64,000 nt of DNA from Atopsyche davidsoni (GCA_022113835.1 JAILWY010000012.1:868001-932000); one strand, 5' to 3'. Positions 30,991 through 43,117 are shown, counted from the first letter of the stretch. The notes: a model not told the origin generated them from the letters alone. Program-made: numbers and translations.

Positions 30991-32320
30991 TGACTTTTTA
31001 AAATTTTAATTATAAAAATGGACTCGGAACAGTCTGCTTCTGAAGCGGTGAACTGTCACGGTGTCCATAAAACGGGCCCCGCGGGTCTGCGCCGGACGTC
31101 TAGTGTTTACTTTTAAGTTTATATTAGTAATTGGCTATTATGTTTTAAAGGGTCCATGCTTATAATTAAAAATTACTAAGTTACCGCGTTGATTTATGTG
31201 ATTATTTATTTTTATTATAATACTGATTGAATGATTTATCACTTTGTAAAGTATTTTATTTTCAAAGCAACTGAGGAATCTAAAGCATCCCGAAAAGTTT
31301 TTTTTTTTGTTACATATATTATTCGTCGAAGGCTTATATCTCACTAATTTAAATTGTAATTTTAAAAATTATTTTTTTGTTAACCCAGATTTGAGCCTGC
31401 TATCCTACAGCAGACCAGCAAGCGTGCTAACTGCCGGAATATGATATATTGAAGTTTTAAATTTATGAATTTTTTCTTTAAAATATCGCCATTCGTTAAT
31501 ATCACAAAATAGTACCAATGAAAAAACATTATATGAGATATTTTAAAAATATTGTATTTATTGAAAAAATACAATTTAAATTTTATAAAAACCTATACAA
31601 ATTTTGTATTGTATTAAAAAAAAAAAATTCAGACTGCATGCCATTGATACATACCAGCTAATCAGGTTTGTTCCGTTTCACCGAGTCAGTCAGTCCGTAA
31701 CCGATACAGCAAAGTAAATTTCATATACACAGTGCTTCAGAACTCAAACCCCTCAATACAGATAAGAATTGATGTTTAAGGCCACCTGAGAAACAATATG
31801 AAACTTTTTATTTAATCACCATTGTTAATAAAATTTATTTTAGGTGTAATGCTGCGCCAAGATTTTGTTGGTCTTTTTATTTTAAGGAATGAAAACAGAT
31901 AATTTTTTTTTTTGAATATGATGTCTGATTGTTTTCAAAGATGCTCTTTAACTAAAATCATATTTAAAAAGCGTGCTTTGACTTCATCAAATCACTATTT
32001 ACTTTGGCATGCAGTAATAAATGATCGTGAATGATATCGCATGAGTTTAGAAGCACGGGGTACAAAAAGATCCTTACATTTTAAAGCTCTGCGCGCCAAG
32101 CCCCGCGCATGATATACGGACATCGTAAATAATAAAATGCAGCGAGTCATTCAATTACCGCCTCACATATTTTTATTTATTCATCTTTAAATAACGCAAT
32201 TTATTTTAATAGTTAAAACAAACATAATTTAAGTTAGTTGCGAGCCTGTGTAAACACTTCGTTCGGGTCTTTTTGCCCCGCGGCAGATAAACCATCGCCG
32301 TCCCCACACAACCACGGGGC
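30991..32320. other. AT-rich gene-free stretch with a weak tRNA-like segment
   Basis: Mostly AT-rich. On the minus strand 31383-31440 contains GCAGTTAGCACGCTTGCTGG and GGCTCAAATCTGG, a weak A-box/B-box pair that may be a SINE head remnant. Positions 31030-31110 are GC-balanced. No gene recognised. Confidence 0.35.
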
Positions 32321-32324
32321 GCAT

Positions 32325-32545
32325 ATCCCTCCCGCACACACAATCACAGAGCACATGCCTTTTTGCATACACACTCAAAGAAAGCATACCCTTCTGATGA
32401 CCTAACCTAACCTAACCCCCCCCTCCCCCACACACAATCACAGCACAAATTCCCTTTTCGCACACACTTGCGGCACGCAAGCAAACGCCTACGGAAGGCC
32501 TACACAGCCCACATAGCCCTCCCGCACACACACACTCACAGTGCA
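32325..32545. repeat. Degenerate ~95-bp tandem repeat with short CCTAA run
   Basis: CCCTCCCGCACACACAATCA, CCCTCCCCCACACACAATCA and CCCTCCCGCACACACACACT start at 32327, 32421 and 32517, so the period is 94-96 bp. Between the first two lies CCTAACCTAACCTAACC (32401-32417), three units of the arthropod telomere-type repeat. Confidence 0.65.
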
Positions 32546-32644
32546 TAAATATATATACCATATAATATTTATATATATATATTCGATAAAGCAAAACATT
32601 AAATACGATGCCATACACATCACCAATTGCAAATTTTGAATACT

Positions 32645-32705
32645 TCGATATGTTACAGTGGTCGAGATGATTAAGACGTCTGGTATTAGGATTTAGATCC
32701 CATCT
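32645..32705 (+). repeat. Weak tRNA-like segment
   Basis: ACAGTGGTCGAGATGATTAA then GACGTCTGGTATTAGGATTT and AGATCCCATC resembles a leucine/serine-type tRNA 5' half joined to an eroded T arm. It is probably a decayed SINE head. I see no cloverleaf. Confidence 0.3.
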
Positions 32706-32719
32706 CTGCACATGGAAAA

Positions 32720-33420
32720 AAAAAATGAGGGATAAGTTCAGCTTTATTGTATAATTTTATAAAAATTGCACAGCTTTGTAAGTGCGAGTGTATTTTTTAT
32801 TTATTTTTGTACAGTATAGAATAATTTTCCCCTTTGTATTCATGCCATACTTTGTTAGAGCGCAATCAGGCTTTAGTGCCACGCAATGAATACGAAGATA
32901 TTGCTATTTCTTTCAACACCTTTTTCATGGCAACACTGAAATAATTCATATTCCAATAACCAGCAATGCTATCTCGCCGACTCTCAACAATGCCGTGTTA
33001 AAATCTGCTGTAATTTATTACAATTCGTTGATGGCAACCCTAATGAGAGATGCTCAAGGAAGACGGTTTTTGTGTTATTGGCACGCGATACAGGGCTCCC
33101 ACCCCGGAAAAAGTATCCTCTGCCAGAATATCAACTGGTTTGTTAGAGAGCGCTTTCGTATATTGACTTCTCAGAGTCGGAACGAAAGTAAATCTCCCAA
33201 TCTCCAAAATATTACACATTTGACAATTTTATTATCGATAAATAACATTACGAATAACAATTCGAAGTTTTGGTGAAGCTTGGTTTACCACTATGCTTTT
33301 GTCACTATCTTTTTTTATTATATATATTTTCTAGGATATTTAGGTGTAAAGATTGTAAATTCATTCAGGTACTTTTTAACAACAACTTAAAAACAACTAC
33401 TTTCGCTTGTTGCCGATAAG
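32720..33420. other. Gene-free stretch
   Basis: Mixed composition at 32940-33190, otherwise AT-rich. The 93-codon plus frame at 32995-33276 has no recognised domain. Confidence 0.35.
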
Positions 33421-33439
33421 ATGTTGGACTCGAAAACTC

Positions 33440-33501
<62 letters not shown>
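33440..33501. repeat. (TA)n microsatellite, about 31 units
   Basis: A near-perfect TA tract. Frames through it give Tyr-Ile repeats and are artefacts. Confidence 0.95.
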
Positions 33502-33508
<7 letters not shown>

Positions 33509-33559
33509 TGATTTTTGAGAGCCCTGCGTGGAGGTCCCAACTCGAATGCAGCGCACTCA

Positions 33560-35700
33560 GCAATTAAAAACATTTGATTGCCTTGAGGCAGAAAGCAATA
33601 AACATGATTAGTAACATAATGAGGAATATTAAAATTAATACATGTGCTTAGTGATGATTAGCGTATGAGAATATTCTTTGATTATTAACGATATTGAAGG
33701 CTGTGTTTTTTATTTAATTCCTTAAAAACTCGTATAAAGACATGCAGTACATTAATAATGCTGTCCAACGATCTATTGTCGATATATTCCAAATATTCAC
33801 TTAATCAATATATCCACATTTAAGAATACTTAAAAAAAATGCATAATGTAAGTGCATTTAAAAAAACTTAAAAAGGTTAATAAATTATCAGATGAATAAA
33901 CGAACTTTTATTTTAAATTAATTCAAAAGACCTTGGGATATCTTGTGTAGTAGTTTTTGCCTCCCAAACCTTTGTAACCCCTGACGATGGTTCTAGTACC
34001 GAGATGGAAACGTCGGAAGACCTTAACCATTACGCAGCATAGCACCCAAGAAATCTGAATCTCATTGTTATGTAAACCCTTTATAAAGCAATATTTTGCA
34101 TTTCAATCAAGTATATATTATCCTACAATTTCACTTAACTATAATGAAATATCCACTTTATACTGGTTTGATTTGTAGTACTATATATTAAACAACAAAT
34201 ATGAATAACCAAATGACTGGTAAATCATAATATTGTATTATTTGTAAGCATTTTCAACTTTCAAATGAGTATAAGTAAGCCCTTGAAAGACGAATGTTTG
34301 AAAAAAAAACTGTATAAATAATGTTAAAATCTACAATTAAATATTTGTTGAGGGTTGTTAACTCGTATCATTTTTATTTTTCAATCTGCACAGCCTTTCT
34401 AATTACCTCAAATAAACACCATTATAATTATAACCATTTATAGATATGTACTTTATATATAATAATCATAAATGATGCCTATATTTATCTTTAAACGTTC
34501 AATATTTAAGTCATCAAAAAAATATTTAGTACATACTCTGGAAATAAATTTGATACGATGCTTTAGCGGGAAGGAATCGATATGTGCTGTGTCCTGAACC
34601 CACGCTGGGCCATTCAAATATCGACAATCGCCTGTTTCCTGACAGATAGCACGTGCTGTCCCTTCGTACATTTTTCCACACACCTACCTCATCACAACAC
34701 ATTCATATTATCATAACCACCCATGTCATAAGGCCGGAGGAGGTACAACCCCACGTTAGCATGCTAACAATAACTTGGGAGACATACAAACCCGGTTATT
34801 CTGGACGAGAAGATTTTACCAACAACATAGTTGTTTAGTTTTAAATACTTAATACTATTAAACTTGAGACCTGGAAACTTTGCTGAAAGCTTTATAAGAA
34901 TATAAAATTAATAATTATCGGTAAAGTATCCTCTACTTTGGGAATAAAATTAAAATAAACAAAGCTAAACTTTTATCCAGGTTTTTATAAAATTATGTTT
35001 TACAAAAAAAACGTCTGAAAACATAGTTTTAATACGTTTCTTTCGGCTGGTTGGAAGACGAAGAAGCTGTACAAAAAACAGCTGAGACTTTGAAGATCGC
35101 CAATCTGATTCATCGTGGAAACCCTTCGACTACCCTGACTCTTGCAAACCAAATATCCCATTGAGGTCTTCCACTTCATCACATCGTTACTAGGCCAATT
35201 CCGTTAACCCATCTGATTAATATTTTGGCCAATACGAGGCTTTCGCCTGGGATGCGAATTGAAGCATCTGTAATAATCGTGTGGGAGGCAGGCCTGGTTG
35301 TCGTGATGCTGGTGTTCCCAGAACTGAGACGTCCTTTTTAATCGATTTTATTTGAGCTTGTGTCATCTTGGACATATTTTTTTAAAACTGTTCCAACTTC
35401 CACTTTAATTTTAATTTAGTTGCCCGAAAAAACAGACTCAATCTTTAGGTGCCCAATAGACTCCATTTTACCTGTATTTTTTTTTTGGTCACACGTTTGT
35501 AGTGATCAGGTATTACTAAGCGAAAATTCGAATCGTTATACACATATAGCGATTCGAGTCTGACACATCAGACCGATGTTCCTAGTACGCTAGATAACGT
35601 TACCACAGCAATTGTTTTTTTTTTATAAATATGTATTAAGATTAATATCTAATTTATATTATTTTTAGCACCTAGGTTAACAGTACACAACATTGTATTG
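33560..35700. other. AT-rich gene-free stretch with a small repeat remnant
   Basis: AT-rich overall. CCCCTGACGATGGTTCTAGT then ACCGAGATGGAAACGTCGG at 33978-34016 has the look of the CTGAxGA...GAAAC ends found in Penelope-like and related repeats. A GC-balanced segment at 35030-35390 gives a minus frame starting MSKMTQAQIKSIKKDVS that breaks after about 52 codons and that I do not recognise. Confidence 0.35.
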
Positions 35701-35702
35701 GT

Positions 35703-36335
35703 AGTGTGCATTAATTTTTTGGGACTTTTTTAGTGAAATTGGAGCTTTAATATAAAAAATTGGTACAATATATTCTATTCAAAGTATTGTCCATCGCTAG
35801 CCACTACTTTTTCCCATCTTTCGGCCAAATTATGGATTCCATCCCGAAAGAACTGTTCATCTTTTGAAGCCAAGAAAGAATCACGCCAATTTTTGATACC
35901 CTGTTCAGAAGTGAAGCGTAAGTCCAGTAAGGGCATTCTGCATCGATCGAAACAAGTAGTAGTCGGAAAGGGCAATGTCTGGGCTATAAGGCGGGTGAGG
36001 CAGAACTTCCCATCCACTGTTTTCCAAATATGTTTTAACCGGTTTAGCCAGCGTCGAAACCGGTACTCACACGTTTGTTGCGATGGAGCATGCTCACCAT
36101 AAACTTTATACAGCAATCGGTGACTTTCAGGTGCTTTTTTCTTCCAATTGAAACAGAAAAGTAAAGCTTCCGCAAATTGCGTTTTGTTGGTACAAAAGTT
36201 GACATGTTGAGAGCTCAAAAAAAAATGTTGTATACACTTCAGCGATATGACATATTCTGAGTGACGCTTCACAATGAAGTTAGTAAAAGCGTAGCCTGAT
36301 GCGATTCAATATTAGTAACGCCATCGCTAATATTT
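35703..36335 (-). pseudogene. Mariner deletion derivative with helix-turn-helix half
   Basis: This copy keeps the transposase N-terminal segment AEALLFCFNWKKKAPESHRL then LYKVYGEHAPSQQTCEYRFR, the paired helix-turn-helix region missing from the copy at 22620. It then jumps to the C-terminal part (LNRLKHIWKTVDGKF region, frame-shifted, and FTSEQGIKNWRDSFLASKDE). All of the catalytic domain between is deleted or out of frame. The 3' terminal repeat (GTGTGCATTAATTTTTTGGG) is intact at 35706, and the 5' end is recognisable to about 36335 but eroded. The stop after GQYFE is normal. Confidence 0.85.
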
Positions 36336-36409
36336 TTTAAAATCTTAAAATTGTATTTAGAGCGTTATGTTTCGAGACGAGTCAGATCGGTCAGGGTCGG
36401 ATGACAAAG

Positions 36410-36640
36410 CACCCGCAGACAAATGAAGTTAGGCGGCGCCCCCCGGAGGGCCCGTGGGCTTAATTGCTTCCAGTCCGACCCTTGTTTACTTTGCGACTGT
36501 CATTATTATTTACGCGAGTCGAGAGCTCCTCTCCCGAAGGCGTCGCGAGGTGACGCGACGTGTTCGCGACTCAGGTGTGAACAAACCCACTTGCCAATCG
36601 ACATATCAACTCTACTCCTTTGATATAAGTTGCTTATTTA
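36410..36640. promoter_or_regulatory. GC-rich island, possible regulatory element
   Basis: GC-rich segments (GGCGGCGCCCCCCGGAGGGC, GGCGTCGCGAGGTGACGCGA) flank CTTAATTGC. Two short frames here lack domains. The assignment rests on composition only. Confidence 0.2.
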
Positions 36641-39000
36641 AATTTAATTATGGATATTATTTAAAAATATTTAATTTTTCGTTTCAATATTTTTATACCT
36701 TGCAAATGTGAATAGCTGAACTTTTATGTCAAATCTCTGAAGGTAGCCCCAGAAAGTTGGAGCATGAAAAAATAACAGTGTTATAACGCCCATGAGAGTC
36801 TCGTTCTCAACACGATGTCAGCGTGTTTTAAATAAATGAAAATATTTAATTTTTCAAATGAAAAGACGACAGCTAAGTGGAATATAAAATATAAATATTA
36901 ATGTCTTGTTAGGCAAAGTTTTAATTTCTGTAAAAATCTGGAATGACTAATAAACTTATTTAAGTTAATAATACTTCTTGGTAATTTATGTCCAGCGGCG
37001 CTGCAAGGCGGCCAAAATATTCCGAGGCCATAAATATTTAAAATATTGCCTTTTTAAAAGGCCATAAATTTGGGAAACATGAAAATAACTATAAAGTGGA
37101 CAAGGGTGGGACGGCCGATCGCCGCAGAGCAAACGTTTGTTTTCTTTTATAATTTATGCTAAAACAAATCACTCGAGCAAGAGGAGAAGCATGCATACTA
37201 TGTAGTCGCGTACTCCTACGCCACTGCACTTTAAAATTCCTGGTGGTTGCATCTTATCGCGAGAAAACGATGATTAATTTATGTAGCAATAAAAGAAAAG
37301 ATAGCGACACTAAATATAGCAGCCAAAGCAGTTTTAATAGTAAAAATGGTTTTTGTTCGAACGAACTAATATTTGCATAAATTACTTACCTTGTAATAAA
37401 CACCATGAAGTTTATCACCATTTGTGTGTTGAGTTTAATTTTAGTGTAAATTTTTTTGTTTAAATATATCTCAGAGCATGCAATGCTTTATTGCTAGTAA
37501 GGACCGTACGCCACTGGTAAATACAGATAGTACTAAAAGTGACCTGAAAGTTTGGCGGTGTATCGAGGCTCGGGTATTATTTATGGGAACAAGTCGGACA
37601 CGGCCGCGACACCCTCGACGGCGGTTCAGGTTGCACCCACGCGTCGGGGCCACGGACAGCGCAGGCATGCAGTGTATGCAGAGACAATGCTATGCGTTCC
37701 CTTTTAAAACGAAAAATCGATAAAAACACATGTAAATTAATTTCATACAACAGAGTATAAAGTTTTAAAAGTATTAATTTTAAGTACTTATTTATGTCTG
37801 CAGTTTAGTATATAATACAAAATGAAATAATTGAGTCATTTAAACCACCAAACGAGGCATCGCGGATTCAGACGAATCTGTAATCTGGCAGTCTTTACAA
37901 AGCAAGAGAGCTCTTATTGTCTTTGATGATATTATTATTATATTATGTAGTAAATTGTTTTTTTTATTACTAAAATGCCTTACATGTTTTTCATATAAAC
38001 ATATTATTGTACTACATATATAAAAAAAATATTTACACAAAGGCACCTAAAGCAAAATAAACCATGGACTGCGAGCTCATCGAATATTATGAGTCCCGTA
38101 TTATTTATAAAAATTATTTAAAATTTCAAATTAAAAAGATAATTTAATTACTGATAGTATTTGAGTATAGAGCACACATAAGCTATATCTTTAACGAAAC
38201 AGAGACGTTAATGTTTCACAAACAAAAAGTAGTGATCCACTAAAACAATAGAACACTAGAGGGGAGATACCCATACTGTGTATCCAGATATGCGCATTAC
38301 TCATGGACGGTTTCTAATCCCAGAGGTTATACTTTGTTTATTGAACTTTCTTCACCTCGATCCATCACACCGACCGCCGGCCAATTTACAAAATAAATAT
38401 CTAACCTCCTGCAACACCTCCGCCATAAACGCGGCCGGCGGGGGCTCACGAGGGCGCCCGGCTAGCTCCGGAATGGGCATCAATTATAGACATAAAGAAT
38501 TAAAACAATCGCAGAAGGTACCGAAGCCCAGGCCCGGCTGGACCTCGGAAACGCCTCAAGCTCTACAATTAATATTAACACACTAAACAGACTGCTGAAA
38601 CGACGCTTAGGTTAGGTTCGAACGATCGTTTTTTCCCCGACAGACTTCCCTCGATCGGCAGTGAATTTAGTCTGTACTGCGAAAAATATATTAACCTCAT
38701 AGAGAGAGCCATTATCCCAAATGCTTCACAAGAAGACATCTTAACCCCATAGAAGCTCGAGATCTTTTACCCTATAGAGGCGTCATCAAAAAACCCGCTT
38801 GATGGAAACCAAATATATGTATACGCGCTTGTCTTGTGGAATTTCACGTCGCTTGAAAATTTGCATCATGCCCAATGGCATGCGGTGAGTCCAAAATCAA
38901 TCACTCAATATTAATGCGCTTGTAAATCTTCCTAGTGATTTATTTCATAATAAACATGCACTAATGTAATACATATCATATTAGCGTAAATTCGTAGGTA
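36641..39000. other. Gene-free stretch with two balanced patches
   Basis: Mostly AT-rich. Patches at 37560-37680 (CGGACACGGCCGCGACACCC) and 38370-38550 (AACGCGGCCGGCGGGGGCTC, TCAATTATAGAC) are GC-balanced and could be conserved noncoding DNA. Frames at 37156-37380 and 38278-38586 were inspected and not recognised. Confidence 0.35.
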
Positions 39001-39004
39001 AATT

Positions 39005-39260
39005 AAGTACAAAGTCGCTTTCGCCCGAGCGGTGCTCTGCGGAGGCGCCCCTGCGTTTGTTTAAATTGGAATAAACAGTCCGGGCGCGGGCAGAGTCGAT
39101 TCGTTCCTCGGTTTTATTAGTGGAATTATATTTTATAATAATTAAATAAGAAGAAAAACAAATTTATAATTCGAGAGCACAAAGCGCCGCCGCCGCGGGG
39201 CGCCGGCCGATTACCGGCCTTTTTGTTTCCCTCGAGCCGAGAGCCACTTCAAGCACACGT
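39005..39260. promoter_or_regulatory. GC-rich island flanking a TAAT-rich core
   Basis: GCGGTGCTCTGCGGAGGCGC and GCGCCGCCGCCGCGGGGCGC enclose an AT-rich core with TTTTATTAGTGG, ATAATTAAATAAG and ATAATTCG. The GC-AT-GC arrangement recalls the islands at 20930 and 51725. Confidence 0.3.
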
Positions 39261-39353
39261 TTGTCTGATCTCATCGAAATTTATTTGATTCGCACATACG
39301 CATGTGTGTCATCAGCAATACTGGGTTAGTTACCCGTACTTTATACATTAAAG

Positions 39354-39744
39354 CACTGGTTCCCAAAGTGGTCAATATCTATAAATGGGGGTCTACGAGA
39401 GTAGATCCCATTTAAACAGGTCATCACCAAAATTTAGGCATTCCGTAAATTTCATAATTGAACACAGATTTAACCTATGTATTAACGTAATAATGCTATA
39501 AATCCTGCATTAAGGACTATCTCAAAAATGTTTTCCATCTTCATACCACATAGAAAAGGGTTTCAGTGCAGTAGTCAACCTTCTTACATAAAACAAGAAA
39601 TATTTATTCAATGTTTACATACCGACATAAAATATGGCGCACCCAAACATATCAGATGTCAAAATATGTTTGAAAGGCAGGGGTCTATGAAAAACAGGAA
39701 TATTCGAAAAGGGGTCGACGGGACAAAATTGTTTGGAACCTATG
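39354..39744 (+). mobile_element. hAT-family element A, internally deleted copy
   Basis: It opens CACTGGTTCCCAAAGTGGTC and closes AAGGGGTCGACGGGACAAAA, then GGAACCTATG. The 8-bp flanks CATTAAAG (39346-39353) and CTTTAAAG (39745-39752) match at 7 of 8. A decayed C-terminal region (HRKGFQCS in the shifted frame) corresponds to the copy at 4326. No catalytic core remains. Confidence 0.8.
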
Positions 39745-39759
39745 CTTTAAAGACTCATC

Positions 39760-40165
39760 CGTCCAAGCGTAGGCCGATTGCAAATCGGTCAGCGTTGCTG
39801 ACACGTACTCGAGTCAGCACAGGAGCATACATAACCTCAAACTGAGTTGAGACCGTGTCGGATAGTTCATAAAATGGGTCATCAATAGGAGTGTCAGGTC
39901 TTCGCAAGAACCCCGTTGGACGCGGGAGACTGCGAGCGGGTTGGAATCACGATTCATGTCCCGAGCTCATCACGCACTCTTGTCTTGGTCAATTAAGACC
40001 CTATTGATGACAACTGCTCTCTCTGCTCTCGCGATACTTAAGAACCAGCCGACGCTCTCCTCGTGCGACTTGGCAGCGCCGCTACCGCCATCTATCAAAA
40101 ACTGTTTGAAGCAACCGCGTGACGCGCTGAGCACACGCCGACTTATTTTTGTATGAAAACTTTCG
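39760..40165. other. GC-balanced stretch of unknown nature
   Basis: Even composition over 400 bases between two transposons. Opposing frames at 39941-40170 have no domain. ATTAAGACCCTATTGATGAC near 39990 is weakly echoed by AATGGGTCATCAATAGG at 39873, giving an imperfect inverted repeat across about 110 bases. Confidence 0.3.
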
Positions 40166-40350
40166 TACATTTATTTTATTCAATATAATTTTATATCTAT
40201 ATAGTGATTTTTTTTTCCTTTAAACAAATTATTTGCTAAAATATTTTTTTTTTTTTAACGATTTATTTTGATGAAAAATAAAACGTTAAACTTATATTTG
40301 TGTTTAAAAGTTAAAGCGTTGATGGTTAATATTTTATTTATTTTTTCGCT

Positions 40351-40761
40351 TAGAGTAATACTTCGCTTTGCGCGACCCCGTTATGCGCGGTTTCACTATA
40401 GCGCGATTTCAAATTTCGCGTTAAAATGCCTCGCATTACGCGAATTTCTTATTTAATAAGAACGTGTATGAACATAATAGTCATTGACTTCTCTTAACAA
40501 TTAAAAAACAGCGTTGGGTGTTATGAACGTATTTTACAAGAGCGTAATAGAAACGCAACCCAAAAGACAATAGATGTAATTTTCAGTAAAAATAACATGT
40601 AATACTGCATAAAGTGTTCTTAGAATTAAAATGATTCGTATTTTTTTGTATTAAGTTTTGACTTTGTATGTATGTTTAATCGTAAACTCTGATATACGTG
40701 AATTTCACTTAACGCGATTTTTTTCCGGCAAGTATCCCTCGCGTAAAGCGGGGTATTACTG
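40351..40761 (+). mobile_element. pogo/Tigger-like MITE, copy 2
   Basis: Left end: AGAGTAATACTTCGCTTTGC, GCGACCCCGTTATGCGCGGT. Right end: CGCGTAAAGCGGGGTATTAC then TG, so both terminal repeats are present. The interior corresponds to copy 1 read in the opposite direction (for example TTCGCGTTAAAATGCCTCGC). TA flanks are present. No coding capacity. Confidence 0.8.
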
Positions 40762-40769
40762 TATATAAT

Positions 40770-41137
40770 TATAAATGAATTCTCCAAACATAATATACAT
40801 ATTTAGTATTTAAAACGTTGCGATGTGATTGTCAAATGCTTCAGCGCTCAAAAAGCATAGCAACTAATCGACGTGTGTTTGGAACACATAATTTAATAAC
40901 CTGGTTTTTATAACTCGTAGGAATTTTGTATTAACAATAATTAGTAATTAATTTTCGTTTATTCTCGATGGAATTCTCTGTTATGGTTCGACCAAATGAA
41001 GCAATCACACAACACAGAACAAGAGAGTTTTATGATTTCCGTTAATGTGCGATCGTTAACGTCTGATTAAAGGCGCCATAACGGAGCCAAACGCCGCTCG
41101 ACGCCATCTTGGAATTAGCTTTATTGTGATTGTACTT
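40770..41137. other. Gene-free stretch
   Basis: AT-rich, then a balanced patch at 41040-41115 (AAAGGCGCCATAACGGAGCC, GACGCCATCTTGGAATTAGC). Confidence 0.3.
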
Positions 41138-41296
41138 AAGCTGCCTACACTTCGCTGCAACGTAACCGACAACCGAACAGTAATTAGTCTATAGCGTTAT
41201 TTTTATAGTTCGTTTGGTTTTTTTTATATTTCTCTAAAAAACAACGCAAATAAGGACGCTATTATCAGTTTTGTTGCAGCGTGTGTAGGTAGCTTT
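41138..41296. mobile_element. MITE-1, complete copy (159 bp)
   Basis: Left arm: AAGCTGCCTACACTTCGCTG, CAACGTAACCGACAACCGAA, AATTAGTCTATAGCG. Right arm: AACAACGCAAATAAGGACGC, then after a short gap GTTTTGTTGCAGCGTGTGTA, GGTAGCTTT. It is one of the best type copies. No clear target duplication could be fixed at the ends. Confidence 0.85.
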
Positions 41297-42095
41297 ATTC
41301 CTCACATAAATACTTGTAAATAATTCACTCTTGTTCATATATTTATAAAATAAAATATAACAGTTCCTACAGTACAATTTTTTCGAATTAAAGGGAATCG
41401 TTACACACATGAAACGACGATAAAAATGATATTCGTAACAATACGTAATCGTAGTTTTGATAGCTAAAATTCATAATCGGCCACTTATGCTATCTATTTT
41501 TTTATATATCACAAAAAATAAATTGCCTGCGATGGGCCATCCATTCTTGGTGGTTTCTTGTATTTTTAGTACAACGAGTTACTTTTGGCATGTCCAAAAC
41601 GATTTACCTGGATTGAATCGTTTGGAGGATTGGTTAATTTATTGACATAACTGAGAATACAACGCCGCTCTTTCTAGTTAACTTATCGCGCTGTCAAACT
41701 TTAGTCTTATAAATTAATTGTGACTATTTGTCTAAATTTGAAGCTATCCGGCACGCAAGACCGTTTCCCAGCGCTCAAAAACCTTACTTATTGAAGACCT
41801 ACCCACACCACTTGGTATTTTATAAATATACCGGTGGCATGCGGTCCATACAAGCATCGCTTGCCCTAGTACATATTATAACCCCAACCTAACCTAGCCC
41901 ACACCACTTAAAACTAAATAAATCTACCAGTGGCAGCCGATACATAAAAACATTACGTGTATTTTATATTTAAAAAAAATCATACTAACACAATTTTAAA
42001 AATTATGAAAAATATTTTTAACGTTGATTTGATGTTTACACTATATAAAAAATATATTTTATTAGTTTTTTAACATGTGTTTTTAAACATATACA
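41297..42095. other. AT-rich gene-free stretch
   Basis: Nothing recognised beyond a duplicated CCCACACCACTT segment (about 41808 and 41899, with nearby CTACCAGTGGCA/TACCGGTGGCA), a diverged ~90-bp direct repeat. Confidence 0.35.
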
Positions 42096-42099
42096 GTGA

Positions 42100-42215
42100 A
42101 ACAAACCGGGCCGAGGCTAATTAATAAGCCGCGAGTCGCTGGGAAAAACAACCACGCCGAGGCGCCTTCTGCTGTCTGCGCTGTTTATTGGAAATCGCTG
42201 CGATGATCGATAACT
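42100..42215. promoter_or_regulatory. Compact GC-balanced island, possible regulatory element
   Basis: GGCTAATTAATAAGCCGCGA, CCACGCCGAGGCGCC and GCTGTTTATTGGAAATCGC occur within 100 bases. TAATTAAT and TTTATTGG motifs are shared with other islands here. Confidence 0.3.
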
Positions 42216-42770
42216 TCATTTGGATTTGATTTAAATTATTTTTTAATAATATTTGCTCTCATCTCCAGCCTCATTGATTGCCCAAAAGTATGCATCTTAA
42301 TATTATAATAATAATTTATAATGGAATAAATATCATAGTGGAACTAAGCACTGACTTTTAAAAGCCGAAAACGTTCACAAATTTAAAAAAAAATGTAATT
42401 TAGCTTTTTAGCTATTCATATTATAATAATAAATTATTTAGTTTACTTTACCAAAACAAGAAATTACTTATATTACAAAGACGTTTTTAAACTTAGCAAT
42501 AAAGACTCGATTTTTGTTGTAACTGATCTCCGATATTCAATCGAAAATCTTCTTTGAATTTAGTTAGAATGCCCGATTAATTGAGAAAATTTATTATAAT
42601 TAGTAATAAAATATTATATAGATACAATCAATTTTTAATAATATCATATTAAACAGCTCGTAGTTAAAAAAAAATACCTCCACAGCAAATAGTCGGTACC
42701 GGCTAATGACAATATTTTAATAATCGTACGTCACAAAATTAATCATAAAATTCTCAGAACGGAAGATATT
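42216..42770. other. AT-rich gene-free stretch
   Basis: No recognisable feature. Confidence 0.4.
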
Positions 42771-42779
42771 CCTCGCGAA

Positions 42780-43065
42780 TAAATTAAATTCACGGCATTC
42801 CGAGTCGGGGCTCGAAACGAGCGGAGGTTTGAAATAAAACCAGCACGTCTATTATGCGGACAAAACAGCGAGGCGCATAAAATGATTTGGTTTCAATATG
42901 ACATAAATTGAATAAACGTCGTCTGTGAATGGGATCAAAAGCCGCGGTTATGGGCGGCCATAATTTTCGTACAATAAACATAAATAAGACGAGCGTCCCT
43001 TAATCGAGAAGCTCGCCGTAAGTTTTCATTAGGCGCGACGCTGCGAGCGACGACCCGCGGTCATG
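42780..43065. promoter_or_regulatory. High-complexity island, possible conserved noncoding element
   Basis: The block runs from CACGGCATTCCGAGTCGG to GACCCGCGGTC. It contains GCGCATAAAATGATTTGG, CGGTTATGGGCGGCCATAAT (near-palindromic TTATGG/CCATAA) and CAATAAACATAAATAAG, all consistent with Hox/Cdx-type sites. It has even composition and no coding domain. Confidence 0.3.
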
Positions 43066-43109
43066 CCGCGCTCAAGCCGCGCTCAAGCCGCGCTCAAGCT
43101 GCGCTCGAG
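43066..43109. repeat. 11-bp tandem repeat, four units
   Basis: CCGCGCTCAAG at 43066, 43077 and 43088, then CTGCGCTCGAG at 43099. The fourth unit overlaps the 13-bp target duplication of the adjoining LINE. Confidence 0.9.
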
Positions 43110-43117
43110 CTGCTCTT

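Noticed and set aside
32401..32417. CCTAA run as a true telomere
   Set aside because: There are only three units in the middle of the window, flanked by unrelated sequence.
41138..41296. TTAA or TA as the MITE-1 target duplication
   Set aside because: Ends of complete copies (41138, 47265, 54287, 61327) do not agree on either; the flanks need empty-site comparison.
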